Assembly: GCA_904501955.1 (NCBI GenBank)
Contig: CAJGCY010000114.1
Location: 1-8,307 of the forward strand
Source of the DNA: an uncultured Akkermansia sp.
GTDB lineage: Bacteria; Verrucomicrobiota; Verrucomicrobiia; Verrucomicrobiales; Akkermansiaceae
Reading direction: 5' to 3'
Length of the DNA stretch: 8,307 bases
The notes under the pieces are model-generated. The model was not told the DNA's origin. It saw nothing but the letters and a program-made list of their open reading frames with translations, and searched no databases. The position numbers and the translations under genes were made by a program. Positions 1-7,470 of this stretch are shown in pieces (the first letter of the stretch is position 1; each line of letters opens with the position of its first letter).

Positions 1-1343
1 ACAATGCCGGTCATGTTCGGCAAAATGTGTTTGCGCAGAATATGAAACGGCCCTGCCCCCATCACGCGCGCTGCCTCCACATATTCTCGGGTTTTCTCCT
101 TCATGGTCGCCGTGCGCACCAAATAGGTAATGTGCATCCACCCGAACATGGCCAGCAATCCCAATATGAGAATCATGCCGCGCAGCTGCAGCGGAACCAA
201 GTCCGACACAATCATGATGACGAACAGAAACGGCAACTGAGAGATGACCTCTATCACGCGCTGCGTAAGCAAATCCGTCTTTCCGCCAAAATAGCCCATG
301 AACATCCCCAAGGTGAGCCCAATGCTATAGACGATGGGCAGGTAGATGAGTGCCGCTTTAATGTTCACCTGCAAGCCACCGAACAAATAAGCGGCAATAT
401 CCGTACCTTGGCTGTTGGTGCCCAGCAAATGCCCCCCCGTCAGCGGCGGTGCGGGATGATAGTACACGCGGCTGATGCGGTCCGCCGGCGTGAGCGCCAT
501 AAAATCCGCTACATCGCCCTCGCCGGTGTAGCGCTCATGCAACAACTTACCCCCACGGTACTGTGCGGCATACACTTCTTTGCCGTTGCAATCCCAGCCT
601 TGCACATGGCCATCGGGCTCGCCACGGCGATACCGGTAGCGCAAATGTGTGCGGCCGTCATCATACAAACGGCACGCCTGCCCATTGTACGGGGTAGAGT
701 CCGCTTCATCCAACACCAGACCGTCTCGCACCGGTAAATGTTCTGTAGGAAACGGCACGGCATCCATCACCGGGTCAAACGGAATGGGCGGCATAAGCAC
801 AAAAGTGGGGCCGCCGGGCGTGCCGCACAGCTCCTTCAGTTTGCGGTAATCCGTTTCGGACAACGCTTGGTTTCCCTTGAGCCCGAACACGGAACCGGGC
901 AACACATTGCGCGTGAAGGCGGGCAAGTGTATCTGCCCCTCATGAATCACTAACAAGGCTCGTTTGCCGACGATGCATTGATCTAACCCCGCGAGGGCTA
1001 TCAGCCCCCCCAGAATGAGCATGGACCAATAGCCACGGCGCAGACTGCGAAAACGCTGTATGCGCTTGTGTATCACCGGAGGCAAACGGAAACTTTTGGC
1101 GCTGCGCAGCAGCAGGTATATGCCCACCAACACAGCAAGCAACATGACGGCCCAACCAAACCAGTGGAAACGTCCATCTGCTGCCAACAGGGGCATGTAC
1201 TTTTCCGGGAGCGATAACAACTCTATCTCTCGGCTCACCGTAAAGGGCCACGAAATCGTCGGTATCAGCCAGCCGAACAGCTCGGCCACGCTGCCCAGCA
1301 AGGCAGCGCCGATAATCAACAGGGCTAATACATTCTTTTTCAT
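1..1343 (-). CDS. yejE: YejE-like peptide ABC transporter permease, 3' end cut off by the window edge
   Basis: Inner-membrane permease subunit of a Yej-type (microcin C / oligopeptide) ABC importer; it pairs with YejB to form the channel. The frame is open for 447 codons from ATG at 1343 to the left edge and has no stop, so the C-terminus is missing. Residues 102-108 (RRGYWSM) match the usual YejE N-terminus, followed by the family's LLV-x-HEGQIHLPAF stretch. The LGTNSQGTD motif (307-315) precedes the permease domain. The EAA loop is at 423-442 (EAARVMGAG...ILP), the contact site for the ATPase. Two features are unusual: about 90 extra N-terminal residues with two likely membrane segments (about 5-28 and 60-82), and an insertion of roughly 90 residues (about 215-300) before LGT that includes a MORN/YwqK-like stretch (226-271). 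The start lies 3 nt after the yejB stop, so translation is probably coupled; no strong Shine-Dalgarno is visible. Family assignment is secure; the substrate is inferred. Confidence 0.9.
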   Translation of the reverse strand, partial: MKKNVLALLIIGAALLGSVAELFGWLIPTISWPFTVSREIELLSLPEKYMPLLAADGRFHWFGWAVMLLAVLVGIYLLLRSAKSFRLPPVIHKRIQRFRSLRRGYWSMLILGGLIALAGLDQCIVGKRALLVIHEGQIHLPAFTRNVLPGSVFGLKGNQALSETDYRKLKELCGTPGGPTFVLMPPIPFDPVMDAVPFPTEHLPVRDGLVLDEADSTPYNGQACRLYDDGRTHLRYRYRRGEPDGHVQGWDCNGKEVYAAQYRGGKLLHERYTGEGDVADFMALTPADRISRVYYHPAPPLTGGHLLGTNSQGTDIAAYLFGGLQVNIKAALIYLPIVYSIGLTLGMFMGYFGGKTDLLTQRVIEVISQLPFLFVIMIVSDLVPLQLRGMILILGLLAMFGWMHITYLVRTATMKEKTREYVEAARVMGAGPFHILRKHILPNMTGI

Positions 1344-1346
1344 GGA

Positions 1347-2678
1347 TTATTCAAACTTAACGCGTGGGTCAATCATGGCAACGAAGATATCCGACAGCAG
1401 ATTACCTACCACAATGAGCACGGAGGCCAACAAAACGGTTCCCATGATGAGCGAGTAATCTTTATCCAGCAGCGCTTGGAAGCTGAGCATGCCGAATCCC
1501 TGAATATCAAACACACGCTCAATCAGCAGCGAGCCCCCTACCACACCGGCCAGCACGCCGCCTAAGGTGGAGGCCAAAGGAATAAAGGAGTTGCGGAAGG
1601 CATGCTTCCATACCGCGCGGCGGAAAGATACGCCTTTGGCCACAGCGGTGCGCATATAGTCGGCAGATAAGTGCTCCATGAGGCTGTTCTTCATCATCAT
1701 GGTAACAATAGCAAAGGACGATATCACATAGCAGGAGAGCGGCAACACGGTGTGCATTGCCAAATCCTTGAGCTGCGCCGCAAATGACATGCTCGGGAAC
1801 TCCGGGCTTGTTAAGCCGTACAGAGGAAACCACTCCATGCGCGCCCCCAAGTACACCAACAACACAGCCCCCAAGGCAAATCCGGGAATCGCATAGCCTA
1901 TGAATATCAACAAACTGGTAAAACTATCATACCAGCTTTTGTGGTGCAATGCTTTGGATACCCCCAACGGTAAACTGATGAGGTATGATACCAACACCCC
2001 CAGCAGGCCAAAATAAAGAGAAACAGGCAAGTGGGCCATAATCATACCGGCCACGGATTCATTATACTTATAAGAGCGCCCCAGCTGCCCTTGCAGCAAG
2101 CCATCGTACGCTTTGCGAAAGGCTACGGCACGCCAGCGGTTACAGGAGGGAGATTTTTCTTGGGCCTGTATCTGAGCTTCGTCTTCCACACCGTTGCGTT
2201 CTGCCCAGCGCATCGCGCGGTCGCGGGGCGACTCGATGCGCACGCGCCACCCTTCATCCTCAAACCAGGGATCCGGCGCATAAACGGGGTGCTTACCATC
2301 GCGGCGCACATTGATAACAGCAGAATGCCCGCTGAGCGAGGTAATTGTTATTTGCGCCGTGTCCGAGTCCGGCGCAAACTCGGCTTTAGCTATCTCAACC
2401 TCGCGGCGGCGGATTCCGAGCCACTGCAGATACGACAGCCAGACGGGTTCCTGCAAGTTAAAAAGTTCTTCCAAACGCTCAATATCGGCCTCACTCACCG
2501 AGGTGCCGGAGGCCACCGCCAAGGCTTTATCTCCGGATACGGCACTGATGGCTTGCTCTTGCAGCAAGCGCTCCACCGGGCCGCCGGGTACCATGCGAGT
2601 AAGACAAAATACCACGAAGGTGATGCCTATCAGGGTGATGGGCATCAGCAACAGGCGTCTGATGATGTAGGCTCGCAT
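1347..2678 (-). CDS. yejB: YejB-like peptide ABC transporter permease
   Basis: Inner-membrane permease subunit of a Yej/Opp-type ABC importer that takes up peptides (in E. coli, also microcin C). The N-terminal membrane segment (about 8-28) is followed by the hallmark APGGPV-like motif (VPGGPV, 30-35). The permease domain runs from about 205 to the end, with SLPLG (235-239), IGYAIPGF (260-267), FPLYGL (284-289), an EAA-type loop at about 341-368 (TAVAKGVSFRRAVWKHAFRN), GSLLIE (382-387), a GFGMLSFQALLDKDY-type region (394-408) and the terminal LLSDI...DPRVKFE. At 443 residues it is about 80 longer than E. coli YejB. The excess is a soluble, probably periplasmic insertion at about 90-188, between the LQEPVWLSYLQWLG and GLLQGQLGRSYKY segments. 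ATG at 2678 is chosen because MRAYIIRRLLL matches the family N-terminus. yejE follows after 3 nt. No yejA-like binding-protein gene lies directly upstream; repeat DNA and an autotransporter gene are there instead. Confidence 0.94.
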   Translation of the reverse strand: MRAYIIRRLLLMPITLIGITFVVFCLTRMVPGGPVERLLQEQAISAVSGDKALAVASGTSVSEADIERLEELFNLQEPVWLSYLQWLGIRRREVEIAKAEFAPDSDTAQITITSLSGHSAVINVRRDGKHPVYAPDPWFEDEGWRVRIESPRDRAMRWAERNGVEDEAQIQAQEKSPSCNRWRAVAFRKAYDGLLQGQLGRSYKYNESVAGMIMAHLPVSLYFGLLGVLVSYLISLPLGVSKALHHKSWYDSFTSLLIFIGYAIPGFALGAVLLVYLGARMEWFPLYGLTSPEFPSMSFAAQLKDLAMHTVLPLSCYVISSFAIVTMMMKNSLMEHLSADYMRTAVAKGVSFRRAVWKHAFRNSFIPLASTLGGVLAGVVGGSLLIERVFDIQGFGMLSFQALLDKDYSLIMGTVLLASVLIVVGNLLSDIFVAMIDPRVKFE

Positions 2679-2690
2679 GCTCTGCCCTGT

Positions 2691-2720
2691 ATTCTAGCAC
2701 GCAAGTGAAGGTGAAGTAAA
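2691..2720 (-). promoter_or_regulatory. Possible promoter for yejB-yejE (weak)
   Basis: Reading on the minus strand, TTTACT (2720-2715) and TAGAAT (2696-2691) are separated by 18 nt, resembling sigma70-type -35 and -10 boxes. The -10 box ends only 12 nt before the yejB ATG, so the mRNA would be nearly leaderless, which weakens the call. The operon could instead be transcribed from further upstream, through the repeat region. Confidence 0.25.
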
Positions 2721-2737
2721 GGAATATTTGAAGGAGG

Positions 2738-2777
2738 ATGTTGGAATGTTGGATTTTGGTGGTTGGATGTTTGATTT
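2738..2777. repeat. TG-rich degenerate tandem repeat (ATGTTGGA-like unit)
   Basis: About 40 nt made of imperfect copies of ATGTTGGAA / GGTTGGATG / ATGTTTGATTT, very unlike the flanking coding sequence. A related AT-rich tract (ATGTTGAATATAGGATG) lies at about 7569-7585 on the other side of the autotransporter gene. In both places the tract comes just before module B and then module A. No coding or promoter role is apparent. Confidence 0.5.
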
Positions 2778-2783
2778 AGGAAG

Positions 2784-2850
2784 CTAGGCGGCTGCGCCGC
2801 AGTGGGGTGCAAAGCCCGGCAAAACTTACCCCCCGCGCCCTATGGCGCGG
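2784..2850 (+). repeat. Small intergenic repeat module B, copy 1
   Basis: This segment starts CTAGGCGGC and contains AGTGGGG, CAAAGCC and a terminal CCGCGCC-CTAT-GGCGCGG hairpin (2833-2850, 7-bp perfect stem, 4-nt loop). It also holds GCGGC-TGC-GCCGC (about 2788-2800). The reverse complement of 7681-7744 shows the same blocks in the same order, so the two are diverged copies in opposite orientation. The strongest stem is conserved in kind in both copies but with different loop bases, which suggests selection on the palindrome. It is REP-like in character; no known family is recognised. Confidence 0.55.
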
Positions 2851-2868
2851 AGCAGTTTAGTTGATGGT

Positions 2869-3213
2869 CCCACAAATAGCAATTTGTGGGGTTCATTGAT
2901 GTGAGCGCAGAGGACGGAATTCAAGAGTCCGGAGGACGACAGACACATAGCCGGGGGCGCAAGCCCCCGGTATGGGGAAAAGAAAATCGGAGCCCCGAGG
3001 CGCCGGAGCGAACTCGACGGCAACGAGGGCCGACAGAAAGCGTGGCTCTTAACATGCCATGTGCACACATACGGAGCCGCCGCTCATGGCTTCGGGCTTA
3101 CGACCTCGCCCTTATCTGTCGGCCTTCCGCGACTTCGGCTACGCCTCGATGAACCACCCCCGGCTATTTGTCTGTCGTCCTCCGGACTCTCAAATTCGGC
3201 TCGCTGCGCTCGC
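2869..3213 (+). repeat. Repeat module A, copy 1: ~345-bp foldback element with nested inverted arms
   Basis: The segment opens with a hairpin (CCCACAAAT-AGCA-ATTTGTGGG, 2869-2890) and then folds on itself in nested order. Outer arms 2901-2957 and 3157-3213 match at about 49 of 57 positions, with a 22-nt perfect core (2924-2945 against 3169-3190). A middle arm pairs 2996-3002 with 3142-3148 (CGAGGCG/CGCCTCG), and an inner arm pairs 3028-3036 with 3116-3124 (GGCCGACAG/CTGTCGGCC). A GCAA-capped 8-bp hairpin sits at 2951-2970. The first 287 nt (2869-3155) recur as a direct repeat at 7958-8307. It resembles a MITE or a large structured intergenic element. No transposase, group II intron domain or reverse transcriptase is seen. 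It begins about 38 nt past the autotransporter stop, so it would be transcribed in that mRNA's 3' region unless termination comes first. Confidence 0.85.
2951..2970 (+). other. GNRA-capped hairpin inside module A (copy 1)
   Basis: CCGGGGGC-GCAA-GCCCCCGG is a perfect 8-bp GC stem closed by a GCAA tetraloop. It is identical in copy 2 at 8040-8059. A GNRA loop is formed only by a plus-strand transcript; the minus-strand RNA would carry UUGC. There is no T-run on either side, so it is not a canonical intrinsic terminator. Confidence 0.75.
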
Positions 3214-3251
3214 GGTAAATTCGTCCTTCGGAATTCGTATGTCGTAAATCC

Positions 3252-6200
3252 TCAAAACTCTACGCGATAGCCCACCGTGGCGTTGAAGTTCGTGTAGTCG
3301 CTTCTCAGTTCCACCGCGCCGTCGGCAAAGATGCTGCCGGAGCCTACAGGCACAGAGATACCGGCACCCAGCTCCACGCCGAAGGCTCCCAGCTCGGCGC
3401 TCTTGATGCCGGCGCGTGTGGCGTGGTTAATGAAGCCCACGGTGGTGTCCGTCTGCGTATCACCGAAGTCATACTTAGCCAGCGCACGTGCCTCAAAGGC
3501 GCAGGGGCGGTTCAGCGTCTGCTGCCCCAGCACAGCGGCATAACGGGCACCAAGACCCACCGTCACGGTGTCGAGGCTCTGCTCACCCACATTCAGGGCG
3601 GCATCCGTACCGCGCTCGCTGTAGCCATCCACCGCAATGTGGCGGTAAGAGACATTGAACACGGGGCTGATGCTGCTGTTGTTGCTCAGAGCATAGTCTC
3701 GGCTCAGCTCGTACATCAGGCCGAAGGCCGTGCCTTCCGTATCGCCCGTGTTGCTGTAACCCATGGCCGTGCGCTTGTAATTGGCCTCCATCGTGCCTAC
3801 AGTGCCGATGAACGCATGGCTCCACTTGCCGCTGTTGTAGCGGGCAAAGGCGCTCAGGTAGGCGGTATCCATATCGCCATCCAGCCCATCCGGGCCATCG
3901 CTCTGCAGGTCGCCATACATAGCCGTGAGGGCAAGACCCAGGGTGAGCTGATTGTTCACCTGCATACCGGCACCCACCGTGCCGCCCCAGCTGCTCAGGG
4001 TGTAACCGGCAGCGCAGCCGTCAGCATTCTGCTCGGTGCGGTTGCCCTCGGCATTCACCCAGGCAAAGTATCTGTTGCTTTCGGGCATGGAGGCCGCACC
4101 TACCTTGCCATCATTCAGCGCCACGGCATCGCGTCCGTAGGCACCACTGATGCTGCGGTTGCGGATAGCACGCAGCTGGCGCTCCACATCGCCGGAAAGA
4201 GCCTGAGCCAGCACCGCTGCCGATGCACCGGACACAGCGGCCAGGTCGCGATCACTTATCGTTTCGTTATCGGCAGCCTCAAAGACGCCGGCCAGAGCTC
4301 CATCTGCCGCGTAATTACCCTCTTCAGCGGCGGTAAGAAGTGCGGCTGCGGCGGTGGCATTCGGGCTGGTGGCTGTCTCGACGATGAAGGCCACCGGATC
4401 TGAGGATTTATAGTAGAGAATACCATTCTGCCAGTACATGAACTCCGGGTCGGTTTGTCCTGCAAGCCAACCGCTGCTGCTTACCCCTGTGTCTATCAGC
4501 ATGTATTTACCGGAGCCAGCGCCGGTCACCGTTATCAGCTCCGGGTTCAGCGTCAGCGCAGTTGCAGAGTCCAGCGTCAGGGCGGCTTGGGTCTTGTTGG
4601 TCTGACTCAGCGTGAAGGAGAAGCTTACATCGCGCAGGTCGCTGTTCAGGGTGTCCACGGTATTGGCTCCTTCCAGCTCCATGGAGGTGCCGCTGTTGAG
4701 GGTAACAGCTTTGTCGATGCGGGCATTGCGCATATAGAGTGCGGCATTACTATTTGAGGCCAGCTCAAGCCCGCCGTTGCTGTAGTTACCGTCAAGATCA
4801 TTTCCTCCCGTCAGTATCGCACCGTTCAGCACTTCGAGCCTGCCGCCATACACCATGGTCTTGCCCAGAATTTCGCTGGTGCGGGAGGCGATGATTTCCT
4901 CCTCCGTTCCGGCGCTTCCCTTGGCTTCCTTCAAATGAGCCTCTGCCTCCGCTGCATCGAAGCGAATCGTGCCGGCGCTGGTCTGCGCCCGACCATCGGC
5001 ATCGGTGTACGCATTGATGTCGACTATGCCGGCGGCATAGATAGTATCGTAGAAGCTGATGTGCTTACCTTCCTCCGCCGCCAGCGTAAGCACGGAGTTG
5101 GTATCGCTCATATACACACTACGCAGGCGGTAAACGAGTTCCTCGGCACCTTCTCCACCTGTTTCCACATTCTTTTCAAAGACAACGCTGTTGTTACCCA
5201 CAATGCTGATGCTGAAAGTAAAATCATCCTCCTTATTATTGGATGCGTACAGGGCAGCACCATAATCTGCCGCTCTGTTACCGCTGAAGAGGATATCGCC
5301 ATTTCCGCTCAGTGTTATATCGCCCTCTCCCGCATAAAGCGCGCCGCCGTCATCGACTGTGGTGTTCTCGGTGAAGGTGATATTTCCATTGCCGGTCAGG
5401 TTGATATCGCCTTCTCCCGCATAAAGCGCGCCGCCGTCATCCCCCTCTGCTTTGTTCCGGGTAAACAAGATGGCACCTGCATTTCCTTCCAGGGAAATTC
5501 CATTGCGGCTGTAAACCGCGCCTCCATCGTCTTCTGATGTGTTGTCGGAAAACTCAATAGCTCCCTTGTTCTTGGTCAGGGAAATAGCGCCTTCATCGCC
5601 GTAAATGGCACCGCCGTCCACTTCTGATTCGTTGCCGGAGAAAGTGATGGCTTCATTCTCGGACAGCGTGATATTTCCAGAGTCGCTGGAAATAGCACCG
5701 CCGGCATCTTCTGCTTGGTTGCCGGAGAACTCAATGCTGCCTTTGTTCTTGGTCAGGGAAATATCGCCGACGCTTGTGTAAATAGCACCGCCGTAGACTT
5801 CTGCTTTGTTGCCGGAGAACGTGATAGACTCGGTGTTCTCAGTCAGGGTAATTGCGCCGCTGTATGAGCGGATTGCTCCACCGTCTCCTTTTGCTTCGTT
5901 ACCGGAGAATGAGATTGTCCCGGTGTTACCGGACAGAGTAATGGCTCCGTCGTCAGTGCGAATCGCCCCGCCGTCATATCCTGCTTTGTTGTCGGAGAAC
6001 GCAATATCACCGCTGTTCTTGGTCAGGAGAACAGCGCCTGCTTCGTTATTAATCACACCGCCGCCTCCTTCTGCTTTGTTGCCTGCGAACTCTATATCTC
6101 CGGAGTTCGTAGTAAGGGTGACATGACCTTCGTATTTATAAATAACACCGCCGTTTTGGCCGGCTTCGTTGTTGCTGAAGGTGATAGTAGAAGTGTTGCT

Positions 6201-7406
6201 GGAGAACTCTATATCGCCGAAGCCGGAAAATATCACTCCGCCATCCAAGCCTGCTGAGTTTTCAGAGAACGTAATAGCTCCGGTATTTTCGGATAGCTTT
6301 ATTGTGCCATAGTAACTGTAGAGAGCTCCGCCATTGTTATTAGTTGCCGTGTTTCCGGAAAAGGTGACGGCTCCGTTGCCGGACAGGGTGATATTGCCGG
6401 AGGAGGTCGCAATGGCACCACCATCGGAGCCAGCTTCATTGCCGGAGAACGTGATGGCTCCAGTATTCTCGGACAGGGTAATGTTGCCATAGTAGCTGCA
6501 AATAGCACCGCCTTCGTATTCTGATGTGTTGTCGGAAAACTCAATATTTCCCTTGTTCTTGGTCAGGGCAATGTCGCCGAAAACGTTGTAAATAGCACCA
6601 CCGTTGCTTGATGAGTTGCCAGAGAAAGTAACGGATGCATTCTCGGACAGGGTGATATTGCCACTGCTGCAGTAAATAGCCCCTCCGTTATGTTCGGCTT
6701 CGTTGCCGGAGACCTCAATGTGCCCCTCGTTCTTGGTCAGGGCAATGTCGCCGAAAACGTTGTAAATAGCGCCACCGTTGTCTCCTGCTTGGTTGCCGGA
6801 TATGGTGATGTCTCCATTCTCGGTCAGCGAGATATCGCCTCTGCAGCTGTAAATTGCGCCTCCGTCATATATGCCGGTGTTGTCGGAGAACTCAATACTC
6901 CCCTTGTTCTCGGACAGGGTAATGTCGCCCTTGTAGATGTATATAACACCGCCTAATAATTCTGATTTATTGCCGGAGAAGGTGATGGCGCCTGTGTTCT
7001 CGGACAGGGTAATGTCGCCATAGTAGCTGTAAATAGCACCACCCTCGAAATCGTGCACATTACCGGAGAATGAAAGATTGTTCAATTTCGTGAACGTCAG
7101 ATAATCAAAAGTTGAACTGTCGTCGCTTTCATAAAGATTAAGGAACACACCGGCTGTACCGCCGGAAAAACTAAGCGAGAACTCTTTCTCCGGATTGGAG
7201 GTGAATGTGTAGGATACTTCGGTATCCTCTGATTTGAAAGCGGTTTTTTTATTTTCGGCTGCAGGTTTCCAGTCTCCCTCTCCGTAAGTGTATGAAGTAT
7301 CCTGCGTGAGGGTGAAGGTTTCTGCCCAGGCTGCAGGAGCGAGGGCGGCGACAGCGAGCGCAGCAAGCAAGGCGCGGCGAAGTGCGGTGGGAAGGTGCGG
7401 CTTCAT
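3252..7406 (-). CDS. Giant Pmp-like autotransporter (type Va), surface-exposed beta-helix adhesin-type protein
   Basis: A 1384-residue outer-membrane protein that probably displays its own N-terminal passenger on the cell surface. Residues 1-28 are a Sec signal peptide: basic MKPHLPTALRR, an Ala/Leu core, and cleavage after AWA. Residues 102-725 hold 21 tandem modules of 28-31 residues built around FSGN and GGAIY, the FxxN and GGA(I/L/V) motifs of chlamydial Pmp proteins, expected to form a right-handed beta-helix. Residues 726-1110 are a linker with a Pmp-like HISFYDTIYA segment (compare the ITFYDPI of Pmps). Residues 1111-1384 form an autotransporter beta-barrel ending in GYRVEF, with the terminal Phe expected of a barrel-assembly signal. 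The passenger has three isolated cysteines (188, 246, 303), uncommon in autotransporter passengers. ATG at 7406 is chosen because it directly gives the signal peptide; no clear Shine-Dalgarno precedes it. The gene has its own promoter and is flanked by direct repeats. Architecture is certain; ligand and role (adhesion, immune interaction) are unknown. Confidence 0.95.
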   Translation of the reverse strand: MKPHLPTALRRALLAALAVAALAPAAWAETFTLTQDTSYTYGEGDWKPAAENKKTAFKSEDTEVSYTFTSNPEKEFSLSFSGGTAGVFLNLYESDDSSTFDYLTFTKLNNLSFSGNVHDFEGGAIYSYYGDITLSENTGAITFSGNKSELLGGVIYIYKGDITLSENKGSIEFSDNTGIYDGGAIYSCRGDISLTENGDITISGNQAGDNGGAIYNVFGDIALTKNEGHIEVSGNEAEHNGGAIYCSSGNITLSENASVTFSGNSSSNGGAIYNVFGDIALTKNKGNIEFSDNTSEYEGGAICSYYGNITLSENTGAITFSGNEAGSDGGAIATSSGNITLSGNGAVTFSGNTATNNNGGALYSYYGTIKLSENTGAITFSENSAGLDGGVIFSGFGDIEFSSNTSTITFSNNEAGQNGGVIYKYEGHVTLTTNSGDIEFAGNKAEGGGGVINNEAGAVLLTKNSGDIAFSDNKAGYDGGAIRTDDGAITLSGNTGTISFSGNEAKGDGGAIRSYSGAITLTENTESITFSGNKAEVYGGAIYTSVGDISLTKNKGSIEFSGNQAEDAGGAISSDSGNITLSENEAITFSGNESEVDGGAIYGDEGAISLTKNKGAIEFSDNTSEDDGGAVYSRNGISLEGNAGAILFTRNKAEGDDGGALYAGEGDINLTGNGNITFTENTTVDDGGALYAGEGDITLSGNGDILFSGNRAADYGAALYASNNKEDDFTFSISIVGNNSVVFEKNVETGGEGAEELVYRLRSVYMSDTNSVLTLAAEEGKHISFYDTIYAAGIVDINAYTDADGRAQTSAGTIRFDAAEAEAHLKEAKGSAGTEEEIIASRTSEILGKTMVYGGRLEVLNGAILTGGNDLDGNYSNGGLELASNSNAALYMRNARIDKAVTLNSGTSMELEGANTVDTLNSDLRDVSFSFTLSQTNKTQAALTLDSATALTLNPELITVTGAGSGKYMLIDTGVSSSGWLAGQTDPEFMYWQNGILYYKSSDPVAFIVETATSPNATAAAALLTAAEEGNYAADGALAGVFEAADNETISDRDLAAVSGASAAVLAQALSGDVERQLRAIRNRSISGAYGRDAVALNDGKVGAASMPESNRYFAWVNAEGNRTEQNADGCAAGYTLSSWGGTVGAGMQVNNQLTLGLALTAMYGDLQSDGPDGLDGDMDTAYLSAFARYNSGKWSHAFIGTVGTMEANYKRTAMGYSNTGDTEGTAFGLMYELSRDYALSNNSSISPVFNVSYRHIAVDGYSERGTDAALNVGEQSLDTVTVGLGARYAAVLGQQTLNRPCAFEARALAKYDFGDTQTDTTVGFINHATRAGIKSAELGAFGVELGAGISVPVGSGSIFADGAVELRSDYTNFNATVGYRVEF
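6555..6596 (-). repeat. 42-nt exact direct repeat inside the passenger, copy 1
   Basis: This 42-nt stretch is identical to 6729-6770, 174 nt away. It encodes the end of one module and the start of the next (NVFG then DIALTKN). The distance equals two modules (58 codons), consistent with a fairly recent duplication of a two-module block. Confidence 0.9.
6729..6770 (-). repeat. 42-nt exact direct repeat inside the passenger, copy 2
   Basis: Partner of 6555-6596 with an identical 42 nt; the flanking bases differ on both sides (6554 T against 6728 C; 6597 A against 6771 G). Synonymous positions are identical throughout, so the match reflects DNA copying rather than protein selection alone. Confidence 0.9.
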
Positions 7407-7443
7407 ATCTGTTCGGATGGTGTGTGTATGGTTGAGAACGGAC

Positions 7444-7467
7444 GGAAATAGTAATCTCTACTATTCC
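7444..7467 (-). promoter_or_regulatory. Inverted repeat in the autotransporter leader, at the predicted transcription start
   Basis: ATAGTA-ATCTC-TACTAT, extended by flanking GGAA and TTCC, forms a 9-bp stem with one bulged base. It begins 3-4 nt downstream of the putative -10 box, so it covers the expected transcription start. It could be an operator for a dimeric regulator or a 5'-end mRNA hairpin. No specific factor is recognised. Confidence 0.45.
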
Positions 7468-7470
7468 GAT

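Larger units (their letters stand above)
5232..7103 (-). repeat. Coding tandem repeat: 21 passenger modules of ~87-93 nt
   Basis: Residues 102-725 of the autotransporter are 21 consecutive modules with the pattern [DNA]I.L[ST].N.G.I.FSGN followed by GGAIY. Nineteen modules keep FxxN; sixteen have GGA(I/L/V), four have GGVI, and the last has degenerated to GAAL. Several modules alternate between two types, TKN-KG-IEFS and SEN-AITFS (for example modules 5-8 and 16-18), implying growth by two-module units. The DNA is also repetitive, so slippage or recombination could change module number. Confidence 0.93.

Noticed and set aside
27..737. 236-codon plus-strand open frame
   Set aside because: It lies antisense to yejE, which is supported by clear permease motifs; the peptide is His/Gln/Arg-rich with no recognisable domain.
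2031..2708. 225-codon plus-strand open frame
   Set aside because: It is a shadow antisense to the N-terminal half of yejB, with no signal peptide, domain or ribosome site.
2951..2970. Strong GC hairpin as a Rho-independent terminator for the autotransporter
   Set aside because: No T-run follows the stem on either strand, and it lies about 280 nt past the stop codon.
2886..3152. 88-codon open frame in module A copy 1
   Set aside because: The equivalent frame in copy 2 is shifted by one-base indels while the DNA stays similar, so the frame is not conserved.
2869..3213. Retron, group II intron or insertion sequence
   Set aside because: No reverse transcriptase, domain V-like hairpin pair or transposase frame is present; only inverted arms are seen, so a broader foldback-repeat label is used.
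3423..4403. 326-codon plus-strand open frame opposite the autotransporter barrel
   Set aside because: A long antisense frame caused by GC-rich codon bias of the barrel-coding strand; its sequence looks like a reversed shadow and has no domain.
4935..5537. 200-codon plus-strand open frame opposite the passenger
   Set aside because: Its internal repeats simply mirror the tandem modules of the real gene on the other strand.
5232..7103. CRISPR-like array because of regular spacing
   Set aside because: The ~90-nt period is in frame within an intact coding sequence, and the protein pattern explains it fully.
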